Below are positions 52,516 to 62,026 of a DNA stretch of 64,000 bases, one piece after another (the stretch's first letter is position 1; each line of letters begins with the position of its first letter). The stretch covers positions 3,410,001 to 3,474,000 of the forward strand of contig NZ_CP096258.1 of NCBI RefSeq assembly GCF_023205015.1. Reading direction: 5' to 3'. The stretch comes from Providencia rettgeri (GTDB lineage Bacteria > Pseudomonadota > Gammaproteobacteria > Enterobacterales > Enterobacteriaceae). The notes under the pieces were generated by a model. The model saw only the letters and a list, made by a program, of their open reading frames with translations. It searched no databases and was not told the DNA's origin. The position numbers and the translations under genes are program-made.

Positions 52516-53280
52516 ATGGATGAGTATGCACAGTTACTCGCACCAATCAGGCAGTTTCTGCAATGTGAAACGCCTGATGCGTGGGTAAAAAAAGCGAGTT
52601 TGCCTGAAAACTTGCCCATTATCTTAAAAGACCATTTATTATGCGAGTTAAAGGCCGCGCAAAGTGCGATGTTTTTAATTCGCAAGTATGCTGTCGATAA
52701 AGACAGTGCTGCAGTGCTACTTGAATGGTTTAAACCTTATGAATCATTTGCTTATGATAGGGTTGGTGACATCCATACATTAAGAAACAAAAATCAGGTT
52801 TCTAAACAAATATTGGCAAAAAAACAATCACCTTATAGTCAAGATTTAATTGATAAAATGGTCCTGCTAATCAAAGAGGAACTTCATCATTTTTACCAAG
52901 TTCTAGAGATTATGCATGAACGTAATATTCCATACGATGGCATCACTGCAGGCCGTTATGCTAAAGGGTTGTTGAGCCATGTCGACCCCCATGATCCAAA
53001 AACCTTAGTTGATAAACTAATTATTGGAGCTTATATCGAAGCACGTTCTTGTGAGCGTTTTGCTAAATTAGCCCCATTTCTTGATGAGCAGCTTGCAAAT
53101 TTTTATATTTCATTATTACGCTCAGAAGCTCGCCACTATCAAGATTATTTGCACTTAGCACAATTAATTAGCAAACAAGATATTACTGAACGAGTTAATT
53201 ATTTTGGCATTATTGAAGCTGAATTAATTTCAACACCGGATGACGATTTTAAATTTCACAGTGGTGTTCCCATTAATTAA
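52516..53280 (+). CDS. miaE: tRNA-(ms2io6A37) hydroxylase
   Basis: Non-haem di-iron enzyme that hydroxylates ms2i6A37 in tRNAs reading UNN codons, linked in Salmonella to aerobic growth on C4-dicarboxylates. 254 aa. Di-iron ligands lie in a four-helix bundle: ExxH-type motifs in CELKAAQSAMFLIRKY, KEELHHFYQVLEIM, IEARSCERFAKL and RSEARHYQDYLHL. It starts 1 bp after mutS and is probably co-transcribed. Absent from E. coli K-12. Confidence 0.93.
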   Translation: MDEYAQLLAPIRQFLQCETPDAWVKKASLPENLPIILKDHLLCELKAAQSAMFLIRKYAVDKDSAAVLLEWFKPYESFAYDRVGDIHTLRNKNQVSKQILAKKQSPYSQDLIDKMVLLIKEELHHFYQVLEIMHERNIPYDGITAGRYAKGLLSHVDPHDPKTLVDKLIIGAYIEARSCERFAKLAPFLDEQLANFYISLLRSEARHYQDYLHLAQLISKQDITERVNYFGIIEAELISTPDDDFKFHSGVPIN

Positions 53281-53304
53281 GCTCACTCTCTATTCTTTAC
53301 ATAC

Positions 53305-53340
53305 AAAAACCCCTATAAACATTAGCTTATAGGGGTTTTT
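53305..53340. terminator. Bidirectional terminator between miaE and rpoS
   Basis: Perfect 14-bp stem AAAAACCCCTATAA with TTATAGGGGTTTTT around ACATTAGC. A- and T-runs allow it to serve both convergent genes. Confidence 0.92.
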
Positions 53341-53357
53341 AACTATCGAATCAACAT

Positions 53358-54344
53358 CTACATATTAAATATCGACTCTAAGGTCAGCTCTTCTCCATGT
53401 AAAATATCTTTCAATCGCTTTAAACCTTCGACTTGGATCTGGCGAACACGTTCTCTTGTTAACCCTATTTCACGGCCAACTTCTTCTAGAGTTTCCGCTT
53501 CATAGCCTAAAAGCCCAAAACGTCGTGCTAAAACCTCCCTTTGTTTTGGGTTCAATTCATACAACCACTTAACAATATTTTCTTTTAAGTCATTATCTTG
53601 AATTGTATTTTCTGGACCTGAATCATTATCATCAGACAATACCTCAAGCAAAGATTTCTCTGAGTCCCCTGCAATTGGCGTATCAACAGATGTGATACGT
53701 TCATTTAAACGTAACATCCTACTGACATCTTCGACAGGTTTATCTAGCTGCTCAGCGATCTCTTCAGGGCTTGGCTCATGGTCCAACTTCTGGGCTAATT
53801 CACGTGCAGTACGGAGGTAAATATTGAGTTCTTTAACGATATGAATAGGAAGGCGAATAGTTCGAGTTTGATTCATGATAGCGCGTTCGATCGTTTGACG
53901 GATCCACCACGTTGCATATGTTGAAAAGCGAAACCCCTTTTCTGGATCAAACTTTTCAACGGCACGAATTAGCCCAAGATTTCCTTCTTCTATCAAATCG
54001 AGTAATGCAAGGCCTCGATTATTATAGCGGCGTGATATTTTTACAACGAGACGAAGGTTGCTTTCTATCATACGCTGTCGTGATGCGATATCACCACGCA
54101 ATGCACGTCTTGCATAGAAAACTTCTTCTTCTGCTGTAAGGAGTGGTGAGAACCCAATTTCACTAAGATAAATTTGAGTGGCATCCAGAACACGCTGACT
54201 TGTGTTCTGGAGTAAATCCATTTCGTCATCTAGCTCAGTAACCAGATCCTCTTCTTTAAACTGACTCTCATCAAAAGTGTCATTTAAATTACTTTCATCG
54301 AGGTCATTGTATAACTCGTTAACTTTCAGCGAACTTTGGCTCAT
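53358..54344 (-). CDS. rpoS: RNA polymerase sigma factor RpoS (sigma-38)
   Basis: General stress and stationary-phase sigma factor, 328 aa (E. coli 330). Region 1.2/2: QIYLSEIGFSPLLTAEEEVF and NLRLVVKISRRYNNRGLALLDLIEEGN, with the RFSTYATWWIRQTIERAI -10 recognition helix. Region 3 LPIHIVKELN. Region 4: LNPKQREVLARRFGL and LTRERVRQIQVEGLKRL. Intact. It follows nlpD by 54 bp; in E. coli the main rpoS promoter lies inside nlpD. Not checked for that promoter here. Confidence 0.98.
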   Translation of the reverse strand: MSQSSLKVNELYNDLDESNLNDTFDESQFKEEDLVTELDDEMDLLQNTSQRVLDATQIYLSEIGFSPLLTAEEEVFYARRALRGDIASRQRMIESNLRLVVKISRRYNNRGLALLDLIEEGNLGLIRAVEKFDPEKGFRFSTYATWWIRQTIERAIMNQTRTIRLPIHIVKELNIYLRTARELAQKLDHEPSPEEIAEQLDKPVEDVSRMLRLNERITSVDTPIAGDSEKSLLEVLSDDNDSGPENTIQDNDLKENIVKWLYELNPKQREVLARRFGLLGYEAETLEEVGREIGLTRERVRQIQVEGLKRLKDILHGEELTLESIFNM

Positions 54345-54398
54345 CAGTGACTCCTACCCTAGATAATGCGGGTAGAATGCCAAAACACTCTACCCAGT

Positions 54399-55469
54399 TT
54401 ATCGCTGCGGCAAATAGCGCAACGGGTTTACTGATTTTCCCTTGTAACGAATTTCAAAGTGTAGTCTAACCGAACTAGTTCCAGTACTACCCATAGTGGC
54501 TATTTTTTGACCCGCAGTGACGTCCTGCTGATCACGCACAAGCAATGTATCGTTGTGAGCATAAGCACTTAAGTAGTCATCGTTATGTTTTATAATTATT
54601 AGATTTCCGTATCCACGCAAAGCATTACCTGCGTAAACGACTTTTCCTGGCGCAGCAGCAAGCACAGCTTGACCACGAGAACCAGCGATATCTACCCCTT
54701 TGTTCCCGCCTTGAGCATCAGAGAAACCTTCAATCATTTTCCCTTCTGCTGGCCAACGCCATTTTATTGACGAATTATTTGTACTGCTGACTGCAGTAGA
54801 AGCGGTTGTTGTCGAGGTTGTTGTTGTCGTTGAAGCCTGTGTCGCAGGTTTCTTATTATTAGGCAACATCTTACCTGAATTTTGACCACCACTGTTTGCA
54901 GGATACTCATTAGTTGTTCGAAGATCAACCGCTTGCTGATGACTATTTGATGAATTTGCCGCTAATTGAGTGTTCGAGTTCACATTTGTGTTACCAATAT
55001 TAATAACCTGCCCTACATTTAGACTGTAAGGTTCTGGAATATTGTTTCTCGATGCTAACTCACGGAAATCATTACCGGTTAAGTATGCAATATAGAATAA
55101 TGTATCACCACGCTGGACCGTATAACTATTACCGCTATAACTGCCTTTTGGAATACTGCCATAGTCACGGTTGTATACTATGCGCCCTTCACCATTAGTT
55201 GTTACCGGTGCTGAACTGCGGCTTACAGGCTGAGTATTTGTATTACTTGATAAATTTGGACGAGACGATGGCATTGCCGTGCTCATACCCGTATTTGGTG
55301 ACGAGGCCGGTGTCGTCCTTTGCACCGTTGGCTGGCTAGATTGGCTATCATTCACACTCGAAATAGGTGCTGCTGTATGATACGGTGTAGAACAACCTGC
55401 CAATAGCGCTCCGCTAAATGAAAAGATGACGGCCCATCGAATTCTGCTTATAGGGCTAACAATTTTCAT
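54399..55469 (-). CDS. nlpD: Murein hydrolase activator NlpD
   Basis: Outer-membrane lipoprotein that activates the amidase AmiC at the division site. 356 aa from the ATG at 55469 (GGAG at 7 nt); a longer frame from 55505 is less likely. Lipobox LLAGC near residue 26. LysM domain at about residues 115-160 (YTVQRGDTLFYIAYLTG; RNNIPEPYSLNVGQVI). A low-complexity Thr/Ser linker (residues about 210-230) follows. The degenerate LytM/M23 domain starts at WRWPAEGKMIEGF, with GNKGVDIAG and RLHFEIRYKGKSVNP; its zinc ligands are incomplete, as in E. coli NlpD. E. coli NlpD is 379 aa. Confidence 0.96.
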   Translation of the reverse strand: MKIVSPISRIRWAVIFSFSGALLAGCSTPYHTAAPISSVNDSQSSQPTVQRTTPASSPNTGMSTAMPSSRPNLSSNTNTQPVSRSSAPVTTNGEGRIVYNRDYGSIPKGSYSGNSYTVQRGDTLFYIAYLTGNDFRELASRNNIPEPYSLNVGQVINIGNTNVNSNTQLAANSSNSHQQAVDLRTTNEYPANSGGQNSGKMLPNNKKPATQASTTTTTSTTTASTAVSSTNNSSIKWRWPAEGKMIEGFSDAQGGNKGVDIAGSRGQAVLAAAPGKVVYAGNALRGYGNLIIIKHNDDYLSAYAHNDTLLVRDQQDVTAGQKIATMGSTGTSSVRLHFEIRYKGKSVNPLRYLPQR

Positions 55470-55772
55470 GCTTCTTCTCCCGTGAAGAAAAATCTGACGT
55501 GACAATTCAAAATAATGTCAGCAATAGAGTTATCATAAAATATTTCACTTATTAAAGCAGAAATACAAAATAGTGAACAAGTTAAATATATTAAAAATAT
55601 AACAATTTGAGAAAATGACTAACAGTTTAAGCTATTCCCTCGAATTCAGCTGGGTAAAATATCATATTTGGAATAGTTTTACTGCTATTTGCGTTAATGA
55701 AACCTTTACAATGATATTTAATTTAAATCGATTATTTTTATAATCATTTTTTTAAATACCATTGTAAATAGG

Positions 55773-56399
55773 TTAAAGGAGGTCACCGGCAACCAATGGG
55801 ACAAAACGAACTTTTTCAATAAAATTCGTATGGTAATCATTACCACGTCGAGTAATTAGCTTCAGCGCTTGTTCTTTATCACCGACAGGTAAAACCATTC
55901 GCCCACCATCTTTTAATTGCCCCAATAGTAGAGTTGGTATTTCTGTTGGTGCCGCAGTAACTATGATGGCATCAAAAGGCCCTTTTGATTGCCAACCTTC
56001 CCAACCATCACCATGGCGTGTTGAAATATTATGTAAATCAAGCTGTTTCAGGCGCCGCTTTGCGGCCCACTGCAAGCTTTTTACCCGCTCAACAGAAAAA
56101 ACATGCTTAACCAAGTGTGCCAATACTGCAGTTTGATACCCTGAGCCTGTCCCTATCTCGAGAACGTGATCATCCGGTGCTAAAGCCAATAGTGCCGTCA
56201 TTTTAGCAACAATATACGGCTGTGAAATAGTTTGCCCATGACCAATAGGTAATGGGATATTATCATAGGCTTTATGGGAGAGCGCTTCATCCACAAACCG
56301 TTCCCGCGGAACGAGTGAAATGGCATCTAATAGGCGCTCATCGTGAATTCCCTGTTGGCGTAATTGAGCCAAAAGTTCTTTCATGAGCCCTGTATTCAT
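55773..56399 (-). CDS. pcm: Protein-L-isoaspartate O-methyltransferase
   Basis: Repairs isoaspartyl residues in aged proteins using SAM. 208 aa, the E. coli length. SAM motif I VLEIGTGSGYQTAVLA; post-motif FDAIIVTAAPTEIP; family hallmark IPLPIGHGQTISQPYIVAKM. Its ATG overlaps the surE stop (ATGA), so they are translationally coupled. An AT-rich gap of about 300 bp separates it from nlpD. Confidence 0.97.
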   Translation of the reverse strand: MNTGLMKELLAQLRQQGIHDERLLDAISLVPRERFVDEALSHKAYDNIPLPIGHGQTISQPYIVAKMTALLALAPDDHVLEIGTGSGYQTAVLAHLVKHVFSVERVKSLQWAAKRRLKQLDLHNISTRHGDGWEGWQSKGPFDAIIVTAAPTEIPTLLLGQLKDGGRMVLPVGDKEQALKLITRRGNDYHTNFIEKVRFVPLVAGDLL

Positions 56400-57157
56400 T
56401 TTACTGACACTCCTGATTTTTCAAGCCACTCTTCCACTAATGAGTGTGCTTTATAAGCGGTTAGGTCAACTTGTAATGGGGTGATTGAAACATACCCATT
56501 TTTCACGGCTTCAAAATCCGTTCCAGGACTGGCATCACGAATTTCCCCAACGGGACCTAACCAATACAATGTATTCCCTTTCGGGTCCTCTAGGCTATAT
56601 ACCTCAGAAGCGGCATGACGACTACCACAGCGAGTGACTTTGATACCTTTAATTTCTTCGTATGGGATATCAGGCACATTAATATTTAAAATATTCCCTG
56701 CTCGCAATGGGTTCGTCTGCAAAAGAGCGAGGATCTCGCATGTCACTTTAGCCGCACTTTCATAATGCGTTTCCCCATCTAACGATACCGCAATTGACGG
56801 TAAACCTAAATGGCGGCCTTCTGTTGCCGCTGCAACCGTGCCTGAGTAAATAACATCATCCCCTAAATTAGGGCCACAGTTGATACCAGATACAACAATA
56901 TCAGGACGTGGGCGCACCACTTTATTCACCCCAATATAGACACAATCTGTTGGTGTGCCTTCCTGTACAGCAAGGTCGCCATTACTTAGTGTTTGAATTT
57001 TAAGTGGTTTATCTAATGTTAATGCGTTCGATGCCCCACTACGATTGCGATCAGGCGCAATCACCTGAACATGATAATATTGGCGTAGTGCAGCTGCAAG
57101 AGTTTGAATTCCCGGCGCATTTACCCCGTCGTCATTACTCAATAAAATCTTTAGCAT
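56396..57157 (-). CDS. surE: 5'/3'-nucleotidase SurE
   Basis: Metal-dependent nucleotidase and exopolyphosphatase active in stationary phase. From the ATG at 57157 it has 253 aa, as in E. coli; AGGA is 8 nt upstream. ATGs at 57163 and 57175 are less suited. Metal site in LLSNDDGVNAPGI; VVSGINCGPNLGDDVIYSGTV is the family signature. It overlaps truD by 23 bp upstream and pcm by 4 bp downstream. Confidence 0.97.
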   Translation of the reverse strand: MLKILLSNDDGVNAPGIQTLAAALRQYYHVQVIAPDRNRSGASNALTLDKPLKIQTLSNGDLAVQEGTPTDCVYIGVNKVVRPRPDIVVSGINCGPNLGDDVIYSGTVAAATEGRHLGLPSIAVSLDGETHYESAAKVTCEILALLQTNPLRAGNILNINVPDIPYEEIKGIKVTRCGSRHAASEVYSLEDPKGNTLYWLGPVGEIRDASPGTDFEAVKNGYVSITPLQVDLTAYKAHSLVEEWLEKSGVSVK

Positions 57158-58193
57158 CGACATTATCCTGCCCATTTTGATTAATAATTTCTCTCACAAC
57201 ACTGGTTGCAAAACAACCCGAGTTTAAGAAAAAATTCAGTTTTACCGTCGAGTCATCCAACCATTCCCACTGTAAGTCTTGTGGCTTAACAACTATCGCC
57301 CTTCTAGCTGAAGAAACTCGTTCGCGCTGCATTAAAGAGATAAAGGGTTGGTAATCCGCTAAACACTGAGTTTCAAATGCCTGAGCTTCATCCTGAGTTC
57401 CCAACGCACCATCACCGGGTAATGGCGCGGTAATGCTTAACTCGTTGGACTCTAAGCGAGGTTGCAATGTAGCAAACTCATCTTGTGTCGCGACAAACCA
57501 ACTCCCTCTGCCCGTTAATTGCAATGCATCACCTAACATCACGTGTTGGGCAGTATTATTTGCAATACGTTCACTTGCCACATGATTAAACATGGCACTA
57601 CGCGCAGCAGAAAGATAGAAGCTACGCTTGTTGCGTTCACGCACGTTGATTTCTTGGTTTGCCCAACGCAACGCTTGCGTTAAATTTTGCCCGTCACGTC
57701 CAAAACGTTGTTCACCGAAGTAATTAGGTACCCCTGATAATGCAACTTTGTGTAAACGTTGTTCGACATCTTTCGCATCCGAAATATCACGCAAGGTTAT
57801 TTCGAACTGGTTTCCTTTCAAGGAACCAATACGTAATTTACGTTTTTGTCTGGTGACTGCCAGTATTCGGCAGCCTTCTAGCTGCCATGTTGAAAAAACA
57901 GGCGTTTCTTTACCTGGCATTTGCAAACAGAACCATTGCTCCGTCACAGCGTGCCTGTCTTTTAAACCTGCGTAACTGACAGCTCTGGCTGAAATTTTAG
58001 CAAACTTTGCAAGTTGTTCCGCAACGAACACCGTATTGCAGCCTGTTTTTTCCACGCGAACCATGACATGTTCGCCTTCGCCATCTAGCTCAAAGCCCAA
58101 GTCTTCTTTGACGATAAAATCTTCTGGGACACTTTTTAATGTGCCAGAAGATAATGGCTTACCATGCAGGTACTGAACATTCATTACTTTCAT
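57135..58193 (-). CDS. truD: tRNA pseudouridine(13) synthase TruD
   Basis: Makes pseudouridine 13 in tRNA-Glu. 352 aa (E. coli 349). Catalytic Asp in YAGLKDRHAVTEQW; other signatures KRKLRIGSLKGNQFEI, GVPNYFGEQRFGRDGQN, NKRSFYLSAARSAMFN and a C-terminal GCFATSVVREIIN. Starts inside ispF (35-bp overlap). An alternative ATG three codons in (58184) is possible. Confidence 0.97.
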   Translation of the reverse strand: MKVMNVQYLHGKPLSSGTLKSVPEDFIVKEDLGFELDGEGEHVMVRVEKTGCNTVFVAEQLAKFAKISARAVSYAGLKDRHAVTEQWFCLQMPGKETPVFSTWQLEGCRILAVTRQKRKLRIGSLKGNQFEITLRDISDAKDVEQRLHKVALSGVPNYFGEQRFGRDGQNLTQALRWANQEINVRERNKRSFYLSAARSAMFNHVASERIANNTAQHVMLGDALQLTGRGSWFVATQDEFATLQPRLESNELSITAPLPGDGALGTQDEAQAFETQCLADYQPFISLMQRERVSSARRAIVVKPQDLQWEWLDDSTVKLNFFLNSGCFATSVVREIINQNGQDNVDAKDFIE

Positions 58194-58671
58194 TACTATT
58201 ATCTTTTATTAAAAGAACAACCGCAGCACAGGCAATGCCTTCTTTACGACCCACAAAACCTAATTGTTCTGTCGTGGTCGCTTTCGCATTGACATCATCC
58301 ATGTGACACTCTAGGTCTTCGGCAATATTCACACGCATTTGAGCTATGTGTGGCAACATTTTTGGCGCCTGAGCCATGATGGTAATATCAATATTCCCAA
58401 TGCGATACCCTTTGGCACGTACATGGCAAAATGCGTCTCTCAATAGTACTCGGCTATCCGCCCCTTTATAGGCAGGGTCAGTATCAGGGAATAATTTACC
58501 GATATCCCCTAATGCAGCTGCGCCGAGAATTGCATCGGTTAACGCATGCAATACCACATCACCGTCAGAGTGCGCAAGTAAACCTTGTTCATAAGGGATA
58601 CGCACGCCACCAATGATGATAGGGCCTTCGCCACCAAATTTGTGTACGTCAAAACCGTGTCCGATTCTCAT
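58159..58671 (-). CDS. ispF: 2-C-methyl-D-erythritol 2,4-cyclodiphosphate synthase
   Basis: MEP isoprenoid pathway, cyclisation step. 170 aa; E. coli 159, the extra being a C-terminal tail (SNESNECSVPAW) that runs into truD. Zinc site D8/H10 in GHGFDVHKF and H42 region HSDGDVVLHALTDAILGAA; TTEQLGFVGRKEGIAC near the end. AGGA lies upstream of the ATG. It is 9 bp after ispD. Confidence 0.97.
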   Translation of the reverse strand: MRIGHGFDVHKFGGEGPIIIGGVRIPYEQGLLAHSDGDVVLHALTDAILGAAALGDIGKLFPDTDPAYKGADSRVLLRDAFCHVRAKGYRIGNIDITIMAQAPKMLPHIAQMRVNIAEDLECHMDDVNAKATTTEQLGFVGRKEGIACAAVVLLIKDNSNESNECSVPAW

Positions 58672-58680
58672 TTTTTTTCC

Positions 58681-59418
58681 TTAATTGTTCATTCTTGAAA
58701 GATAAAATTCCGCTAAAGTGAGGTCTTCTGGGCGCGTCACTTTTAAATTATCAGCGCGGCCTGCAACTAACACTGGTTGGTGACCGCAATACTCTAGCGC
58801 AGAAGCTTCATCGGTGATCACCGCGTTTTCTTTCAAGGCTTTACTTAGACAATCCCGTAATAATGCTAACGGAAAAAATTGTGGTGTGAGCGCATGCCAT
58901 AACGCTTCACGTTCAACGGTATGGTCAATTAATTGACTGGCTGTTGAGCTGCGTTTCATGGTATCACGCACTGGGGCAGCGAGGATCCCACCACAACAAT
59001 TTTGTTCCGCTGCTAATTGAATAATTTCATTTAAATCTGATTGATGAAGGCAGGGGCGCGCGGCATCATGTACTAATACCCAGCAATCTGAAAAGTTGGG
59101 GTTAGTGATTAAAAAATCCAGACCTGCTAATACTGAATCGGCACGCTCTTTGCCACCAATAACCGTCGTCACACGAGGGTCATTAGCAATTGCAAGTTGC
59201 TGAAAATAATCGTCTTCCGCACTTAAAGCAACCACAATCTCTTGCACTTTATCATTTTCAAGCAATGCGCTTATGGTGTGTTCAATGATTGTTTTACCTG
59301 CAACCTGCAAATATTGTTTTGGACACTCTGCATTCATACGGCTACCGACCCCAGCCGCAGGGATCAATGCAACAATTTGCGGGAGATTGTTTTGTGGGGC
59401 ATGGTTTGGATTTGTCAT
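58681..59418 (-). CDS. ispD: MEP cytidylyltransferase IspD
   Basis: Joins CTP to 2-C-methyl-D-erythritol 4-phosphate. 245 aa (E. coli 236, the difference being at the N-terminus). CTP-binding loop ALIPAAGVGSRMNAECPKQY; VLVHDAARPCL; AAPVRDTMKR and terminal VTRPEDLTLAEFYL. Followed closely by ispF, the usual pair. Confidence 0.97.
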   Translation of the reverse strand: MTNPNHAPQNNLPQIVALIPAAGVGSRMNAECPKQYLQVAGKTIIEHTISALLENDKVQEIVVALSAEDDYFQQLAIANDPRVTTVIGGKERADSVLAGLDFLITNPNFSDCWVLVHDAARPCLHQSDLNEIIQLAAEQNCCGGILAAPVRDTMKRSSTASQLIDHTVEREALWHALTPQFFPLALLRDCLSKALKENAVITDEASALEYCGHQPVLVAGRADNLKVTRPEDLTLAEFYLSRMNN

Positions 59419-59485
59419 TATTGAATTCTTACATCAGAAATTATCAGGCTAATGGGTACACTATTTTGACATCATATTATTATGT

Positions 59486-59773
59486 CTATTTCTGGTTATT
59501 ACTTTCTTTAACCATTCGATAAAATGACTCTCCGGGTTTGATCATCCCAAGCTCAGTTCGAGCTCGTTCTTCAATCGCATCTTGGCCATCATTTAAGTCA
59601 TTGATTTCAGCGAATAGCTGTTCATTACGCATTTTTAAGCGCGAATTTACAATTTCCTGAGCAGCGACATCATCTTTGACTTGTACGTAGTCATGTATGC
59701 CATTTTTGCCTAACCATAAGGAATACTGTAACCAAGCTAATATCGCAATTAATAGTAGCGTTAATTTACCCAT
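59486..59773 (-). CDS. ftsB: Cell division protein FtsB
   Basis: Small bitopic divisome protein that forms a complex with FtsL and FtsQ. 95 aa (E. coli 103). N-terminal membrane helix (residues 3-21, LTLLLIAILAWLQYSLWLG), periplasmic coiled coil (residues about 28-65), then ERARTELGMIKPGESFYRMV. First gene of the ftsB-ispD-ispF-truD-surE-pcm run. Confidence 0.95.
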   Translation of the reverse strand: MGKLTLLLIAILAWLQYSLWLGKNGIHDYVQVKDDVAAQEIVNSRLKMRNEQLFAEINDLNDGQDAIEERARTELGMIKPGESFYRMVKESNNQK

Positions 59774-59933
59774 TTTGCCCCCTGAAATGATTTGCTAATC
59801 ATCCCATAACTCAACGATTGACGCTACTGTGATACTAAAATTGTGATAAAAAGTCAGATTAAGTCGGTTTTTGATCCGCAAAATACCGCCTTATTTTACC
59901 ATCGGATAAAATAAAGGGGGTATTTAAGCTGTA

Positions 59934-60542
59934 TTAATAATCTAGTTGAATGACATGATTGCGCAATAAAAGCGCAATAATTTGGGAAAGGGAATCCGAA
60001 ATCGGTTGCTGCCCATCCAGATGCAGCTCAGGGTGTTGCGGTTCTTCATAAGGGGAGTCAATTCCGGTGAATTGTTTAATTTTCCCTTCCCGCGCTTGTT
60101 GATATAACCCTTTAGGGTCTCGCTGTTCACAAATACTTACCGGGGTATCCACGTACAACTCAAAAAATTGATCGGGTTCAAATAAGTCACGGACTTTCTG
60201 CCTATCGTCTTGAAAAGGTGAAATAAAGGCAGTAGCAACAATTAACCCTGCATCAACCATTAGCTTCGCCACCTCCCCCACTCGACGGATATTTTCTTGC
60301 CTATCAGCCTCATTAAACCCTAAGTCGCCGCATAAACCATGGCGAATATTATCGCCATCCAGTAAATAGGTTTTCATTCCCATGGACGTAAGTTGGTGCT
60401 CTATTGCCCCCGCCAATGTTGACTTTCCTGAACCTGATAACCCCGTGAACCACAACACGGCACCTTTGTGGCCATTATTACTCTCACGTAACTGGCGAGT
60501 TACTGCGTGTTGATGCCAAACAATATGGTTTTCTTTTGTCAT
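59934..60542 (-). CDS. cysC: Adenylyl-sulfate kinase
   Basis: Phosphorylates APS to PAPS in sulfate assimilation. 202 aa from the ATG at 60542 (E. coli 201); the frame extends to 60581 inside cysN but that part is non-homologous. Walker A FTGLSGSGKSTLAG; DGDNIRHGLCGDLGF; SPFQDDRQKVR. It starts 5 bp after the cysN stop. Confidence 0.97.
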   Translation of the reverse strand: MTKENHIVWHQHAVTRQLRESNNGHKGAVLWFTGLSGSGKSTLAGAIEHQLTSMGMKTYLLDGDNIRHGLCGDLGFNEADRQENIRRVGEVAKLMVDAGLIVATAFISPFQDDRQKVRDLFEPDQFFELYVDTPVSICEQRDPKGLYQQAREGKIKQFTGIDSPYEEPQHPELHLDGQQPISDSLSQIIALLLRNHVIQLDY

Positions 60543-60547
60543 CCGTG

Positions 60548-61990
60548 CTATTTCCCACCCAATACATCGCGCGCACCCCAATGTGGGAAATGGCGGCGAA
60601 CTAATTTATTTAGCTCAATTTCAAATTCACTAAAATCGCTGGGTTGTTCAAAGACAGGGGTTTGTGTTTCACGGACTAAGCCCGCTCCGACAGTCACATT
60701 GGTGAGTCTATCAATAAAAATCATTCCGCCTGTGTCTGCATTGCGTTGATAGTTTTCCAGTAACAATGGTTCATCAAAGGAAAATTCCACTAAACCAATC
60801 CCATTCAACGGCAGCTCTGTCGCCACTTTCTGCGTTAAATTATTGATATCAATTTGATATTGAATATTTTCCACTTTTGCCCGACTGCGTTTTCCTGCAA
60901 TTTTAATATCCAGTTGCTGGCCTTGAACTAACGACTGTTCAGACATCCATACCACATCGACAGAGGCATGCTGTGTGCTTTGTAAGATTTCATCTTGTGC
61001 GACAATCAAGTCGCCACGACTAATATCAATTTCATCCTCAAGCACTAATGTAATCGCTTCCCCTGGCACCGCAAAATCTTGTAACCCTGAAAATGTCACA
61101 ATTTCTTTGATTGCTGAGGTGGCACCGGATGGCAATACTTTGACCTTTTGTCCCACTGCCACAACCCCTGATGATAATGTTCCGCTGTATCCACGAAAGT
61201 CTAAATTTGGGCGGTTCACATATTGCACAGGGAAACGCAAAGCTTGCTCCGAGGCTTTTTGTTCCACTTGGACATTTTCCAATATCGATAATAATGTATC
61301 ACCTTGATACCACTTAAAATTATCGCTAGCATTCACAATGTTATCGCCATCAAGGGCTGAAATAGGGACAAACCATACCTTTAAATCAACCGGCAATTCC
61401 GTCGCAAACTTTTGGTAATCCTGCTTTATTTTGTCAAAAGTGGTTTCACTGTAATCCACTAGATCCATTTTATTGACAGCAACAATAAGATGGCGGATCC
61501 CAAGTAATGTGCTAATAAAACTATGTCGACGCGTTTGCTCCTGTACCCCTTTTCGAGCATCGATCAACAAAATAGAAAGTGAGCAAGTTGATGCGCCTGT
61601 CGCCATATTGCGCGTATATTGCTCATGGCCGGGGGTATCCGCAATAATAAACTTGCGCTTTTCTGTTGAAAAATAACGATAAGCTACATCGATTGTGATC
61701 CCCTGCTCACGTTCAGCAGCAAGGCCATCCACCAGCAAAGCAAGATCAAGCTTTTCCCCTTGAGTCCCTATCCGCTTACTGTCACTTTGCAGAGTTGACA
61801 GCTGATCTTGGTATATTTGGCGAGTATCATGCAGTAAACGGCCGATTAAGGTGCTTTTACCATCATCCACATTGCCACAGGTTAAAAAACGCAATAATCC
61901 TTTTTGTTGCTGCGCCAATAAATAAGGCTCTACACCACCTTGCTGTTCAATTTGATGAGCGATTGATTCATTATAAACGGCTTGTGCCAT
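60548..61990 (-). CDS. cysN: Sulfate adenylyltransferase, GTPase subunit
   Basis: GTP hydrolysis drives APS formation by CysD. 480 aa (E. coli 475). G-domain motifs: GNVDDGKSTLIG (family usually GSVDDGKS), DTPGHEQYTRNMATGAS, NKMDLVD. EF-Tu-like domains II and III follow. cysD precedes it by 36 bp. Confidence 0.97.
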   Translation of the reverse strand: MAQAVYNESIAHQIEQQGGVEPYLLAQQQKGLLRFLTCGNVDDGKSTLIGRLLHDTRQIYQDQLSTLQSDSKRIGTQGEKLDLALLVDGLAAEREQGITIDVAYRYFSTEKRKFIIADTPGHEQYTRNMATGASTCSLSILLIDARKGVQEQTRRHSFISTLLGIRHLIVAVNKMDLVDYSETTFDKIKQDYQKFATELPVDLKVWFVPISALDGDNIVNASDNFKWYQGDTLLSILENVQVEQKASEQALRFPVQYVNRPNLDFRGYSGTLSSGVVAVGQKVKVLPSGATSAIKEIVTFSGLQDFAVPGEAITLVLEDEIDISRGDLIVAQDEILQSTQHASVDVVWMSEQSLVQGQQLDIKIAGKRSRAKVENIQYQIDINNLTQKVATELPLNGIGLVEFSFDEPLLLENYQRNADTGGMIFIDRLTNVTVGAGLVRETQTPVFEQPSDFSEFEIELNKLVRRHFPHWGARDVLGGK

Positions 61991-62026
61991 GATTTTTCTC
62001 CTGACTTTGCGTATTCACCTTGCCCA